Of a stretch of 64,000 nucleotides of DNA, positions 63,737-64,000 are shown piece after piece (position 1 is the stretch's first letter; every line of letters starts with the position of its first letter). The notes under the pieces were generated by a model. That model worked only from the letters and a program-made list of their open reading frames with translations. It was not told where the DNA came from and searched no databases. The DNA is taken from contig NC_135559.1 in assembly GCF_964340395.1 (NCBI RefSeq), positions 24,260,494 to 24,324,493 of the forward strand, in the 5' to 3' direction. The translations under genes were made by a program, and so were the position numbers. The stretch is from Glandiceps talaboti (taxonomy: Eukaryota > Hemichordata > Enteropneusta > Spengelidae).

Positions 63737-64000
63737 CTAACTGAATGTAAGCAATACTAAATCTGATTGACAACTGTGCTGTATTGAGCAGTAGAGTGTA
63801 AGCAATACTAAATCTGAATGACAACTGCTATGTTGAGCAGTAGAGTGTAAGCAATACTAAATCTGAATGACAACTGTGCTGTATTGAGCAGTAGAGTGTA
63901 AGCAATACTAAATCTGAATGACAACTGTACTGTATTGAGCAGTAGAGTGTAAGCAATACTAAATGTGAATGACAACTGTGCTGAATTGAGCAGTAGAGTG
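63737..64000 (+). repeat. About 50-bp minisatellite, at least 5 copies, cut by the window end
   Basis: Units of GAGCAGTAGAGTGTAAGCAA plus TACTAAATCTGAATGACAAC and TGTGCTGTATT. Confidence 0.92.

Overview
This is invertebrate animal (metazoan) DNA. One spliced nuclear gene runs across the window on the + strand, with GT-AG introns, clean codon phases and very large introns packed with minisatellites and transposon debris. Fifteen consecutive exons (5549 to 62217; 2,071 coding bases, about 690 codons) encode the middle of VWA8 (von Willebrand factor A domain-containing protein 8), a large mitochondrial AAA+ ATPase of the dynein/midasin-like kind. The gene enters from the left and leaves to the right: the N-terminal AAA modules and the C-terminal VWA/MIDAS domain lie outside. 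I see no other intact cellular gene and no rRNA, tRNA or CRISPR. The mix of LINE families and dispersed repeats suits a marine invertebrate (lancelet, hemichordate or mollusc grade), but I cannot name the species.

Layout. 1-5190: about 124 copies of a 42-bp satellite with higher-order structure. 5387-20287: VWA8 exons A to H, with introns holding 41-, 50/46-, 38-, 41-, 31-, 42- and 37-bp minisatellites, a 2.5 kb foldback element and (GT)n tracts. 20288-30825: a 10.5 kb intron dominated by a 22-bp minisatellite, in which a TIR element was inserted and then partly re-amplified. 30826-33437: exons I and J around a 33-bp array. 33438-46992: a 13.6 kb intron with at least three LINE copies, two nested in one another, a 729-bp TIR element with an 8-bp target duplication, and a 46-bp array ending exactly at exon K. 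47190-51305: about 240 copies of a 14-bp repeat, then exon L. 51491-57092: a Tx1/L1-like LINE on the - strand abutting a second, decayed LINE on the + strand, then exon M. 57219-62217: a 44-bp array, exon N, a composite TIR element carrying an unidentified broken ORF, then exon O. 62218-64000: further minisatellites.

Tandem arrays occupy roughly 40 percent of the window. The most unusual result is that two of them are built from splice acceptors. The units before exon A (54 bp, 4 copies) and exon K (46 bp, 28 copies) each contain the end of the intron, its AG, and the first 31 or 35 bases of the exon. Exon A therefore has in-frame alternative acceptors, while exon K is preceded by 27 decoys that would all introduce a stop. 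Several other arrays begin at or next to splice donors, which suggests that exon-intron borders are recurrent birthplaces of minisatellites in this gene.
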